Below the pieces are notes generated by a model, which ran no database searches, had not been told where the DNA came from, and saw nothing but the letters and a program-made list of their open reading frames with translations. From the NCBI GenBank assembly GCA_947177325.1, contig CAMWUH010000130.1:1-6308 (forward strand): a DNA stretch of 6,308 nt. Reading direction: 5' to 3'. Source of the stretch: an uncultured Bacteroidales bacterium (lineage in GTDB: Bacteria > Bacteroidota > Bacteroidia > Bacteroidales > Muribaculaceae). Of the stretch, positions 5,608-6,308 are shown one piece after another. How positions within the stretch are numbered: the stretch's first letter is position 1; each line of letters begins with the position of its first letter. Position numbers and translations under genes: made by a program.

Positions 5608-6126
5608 ATGGCAAAAAGAAATAATCGAGTTAAATCAACCAATGATTTGGAATTGAAAGATCGCCTCGTTGCTATCAACCGTGTAACTAAAGTAACAAAA
5701 GGTGGCCGCACCTTCACCTTCGCTGCAATCGTTGTAGTAGGCAACGAAAACGGCATCGTTGGTTGGGGTCTCGGCAAAGCTAACGAAGTGCAAGCAGCAA
5801 TCGCAAAAGGCGTGGAAGCTGCGAAGAAAAATCTTATCCAAGTACCCGTACATAAAGGTACCATTCCTCACGAACAAGTTGCTAAATTCGGCGGCTCTCG
5901 TATCCTTCTCAAACCTGCTTCTCACGGTACAGGTGTGAAAGCCGGTGGTGCGATGCGTGCAGTGCTCGAAAGCGTTGGCATCACTGACGTGCTCGCTAAG
6001 TCAAAAGGCTCTTCTAACCCCCACAACTTGGTTAAAGCCACTATCGCAGCACTCGACGAAATGCGTTCACCCGCTATCGTAGCACAAAATCGTGGTATCT
6101 CAGTAGAAAAAGTATTTAAAGGCTAA
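5608..6126 (+). CDS. rpsE: 30S ribosomal protein S5
   Basis: This 172-residue protein is S5, which lies at the mRNA entry and decoding region of the 30S subunit with S4 and affects fidelity. The N-terminal double-stranded-RNA-binding-like domain contains INRVTKVTKGGRTFTFAA (23-40), the loop where spectinomycin resistance changes occur in E. coli; no deletion is apparent. It continues with VGWGLGKANEVQAAI (51-65). The C-terminal domain has GGSRILLKPASHGTGVKAGG (95-114) and SVGITDVLAKSKGSSNPHN (122-140). E. coli S5 is 167 residues. It starts 5 nt after rplR, so coupling is plausible; if rplR is weakly initiated, rpsE expression could be affected too. Confidence 0.98.
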   Translation: MAKRNNRVKSTNDLELKDRLVAINRVTKVTKGGRTFTFAAIVVVGNENGIVGWGLGKANEVQAAIAKGVEAAKKNLIQVPVHKGTIPHEQVAKFGGSRILLKPASHGTGVKAGGAMRAVLESVGITDVLAKSKGSSNPHNLVKATIAALDEMRSPAIVAQNRGISVEKVFKG

Positions 6127-6137
6127 ACTTACAGACA

Positions 6138-6308
6138 ATGGCACAAATTAAAATCAAACAAATTAAAAGCCGCATCAACTGTCCAGCAGTTCAAAAGCGC
6201 ACATTGGATGCGCTCGGCCTTAAGAAAATGAACCACACTGTAGTTAAAGAAGATACTCCTTCTATCCGTGGTATGGTTCAAAAAGTGCATCACCTCGTAG
6301 AAGTTACC
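6138..6308 (+). CDS. rpmD: 50S ribosomal protein L30 (partial, 3' end outside window)
   Basis: From ATG at 6138, 57 codons are open to the window edge with no stop. The peptide starts MAQIKIKQIKSRINCPAVQK, continues RTLDALGLKKMN (21-32) and TPSIRGMVQKVHHLVEV (40-56), and is clearly L30, a small 23S rRNA-binding protein of the 50S subunit. L30 is usually 58-60 residues, so only one to a few codons and the stop are missing. It lies 11 nt after rpsE, its canonical place in the spc operon; rplO (L15) would be expected next, outside the window. Confidence 0.96.
   Translation, partial: MAQIKIKQIKSRINCPAVQKRTLDALGLKKMNHTVVKEDTPSIRGMVQKVHHLVEVT

Noticed and set aside
1..6308. Mobile element, CRISPR array, tRNA/rRNA gene or novel accessory system
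   Set aside because: Every coding stretch is an intact ribosomal protein gene in canonical order. No direct-repeat arrays, transposase fragments, terminal inverted repeats or RNA genes were seen.

Overview
This window is an uninterrupted stretch of the conserved S10–spc ribosomal protein gene cluster, all on the + strand, from a member of the Bacteroidota. It most likely comes from the order Bacteroidales; a Muribaculaceae-like origin is possible, but I cannot fix the family from sequence alone. The evidence is the protein sequences (the L2 tail ending IIERRKK, the L18 tail ending in ADAARNGGLKF, an 89-residue zinc-free S14) and the near absence of Shine-Dalgarno sequences before the start codons, which is characteristic of this phylum.

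Layout: 1-170 is the 3' end of rplB (L2). Then follow rpsS (S19), rplV (L22), rpsC (S3), rplP (L16), rpmC (L29), rpsQ (S17), rplN (L14), rplX (L24), rplE (L5), rpsN (S14), rpsH (S8), rplF (L6), rplR (L18), rpsE (S5) and the nearly complete 5' end of rpmD (L30), cut by the window edge at 6308. Gene order is canonical. Spacers are 3-42 nt, rplX and rplE overlap by one base, and there is no promoter or terminator I can support, so the block looks like one transcription unit. It makes components of both subunits: 30S (S19, S3, S17, S14, S8, S5) and 50S (L2, L22, L16, L29, L14, L24, L5, L6, L18, L30).

Two places depart from the routine. First, rplR has no ATG, GTG, TTG or CTG at its expected beginning. 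Its conserved basic N-terminus is encoded in frame, but the codon aligned with the family's initiator methionine is ATT at 5261-5263. Only two sense codons (GAA and this ATT) separate the in-frame stop at 5255-5257 from the next codon, ATC. This suggests a rare AUU start (or a sequence error), and standard gene callers would truncate the protein by 27 residues. Second, a 140-nt spacer separates rpsN from rpsH, far longer than any other gap. It can fold into at least two hairpins, the last ending 15 nt before the rpsH start, making it a candidate for an mRNA regulatory element.

I found no mobile element, CRISPR array, tRNA or rRNA gene, pseudogene or accessory system. Apart from the rplR start and the rpsN-rpsH spacer, this is ordinary housekeeping DNA.
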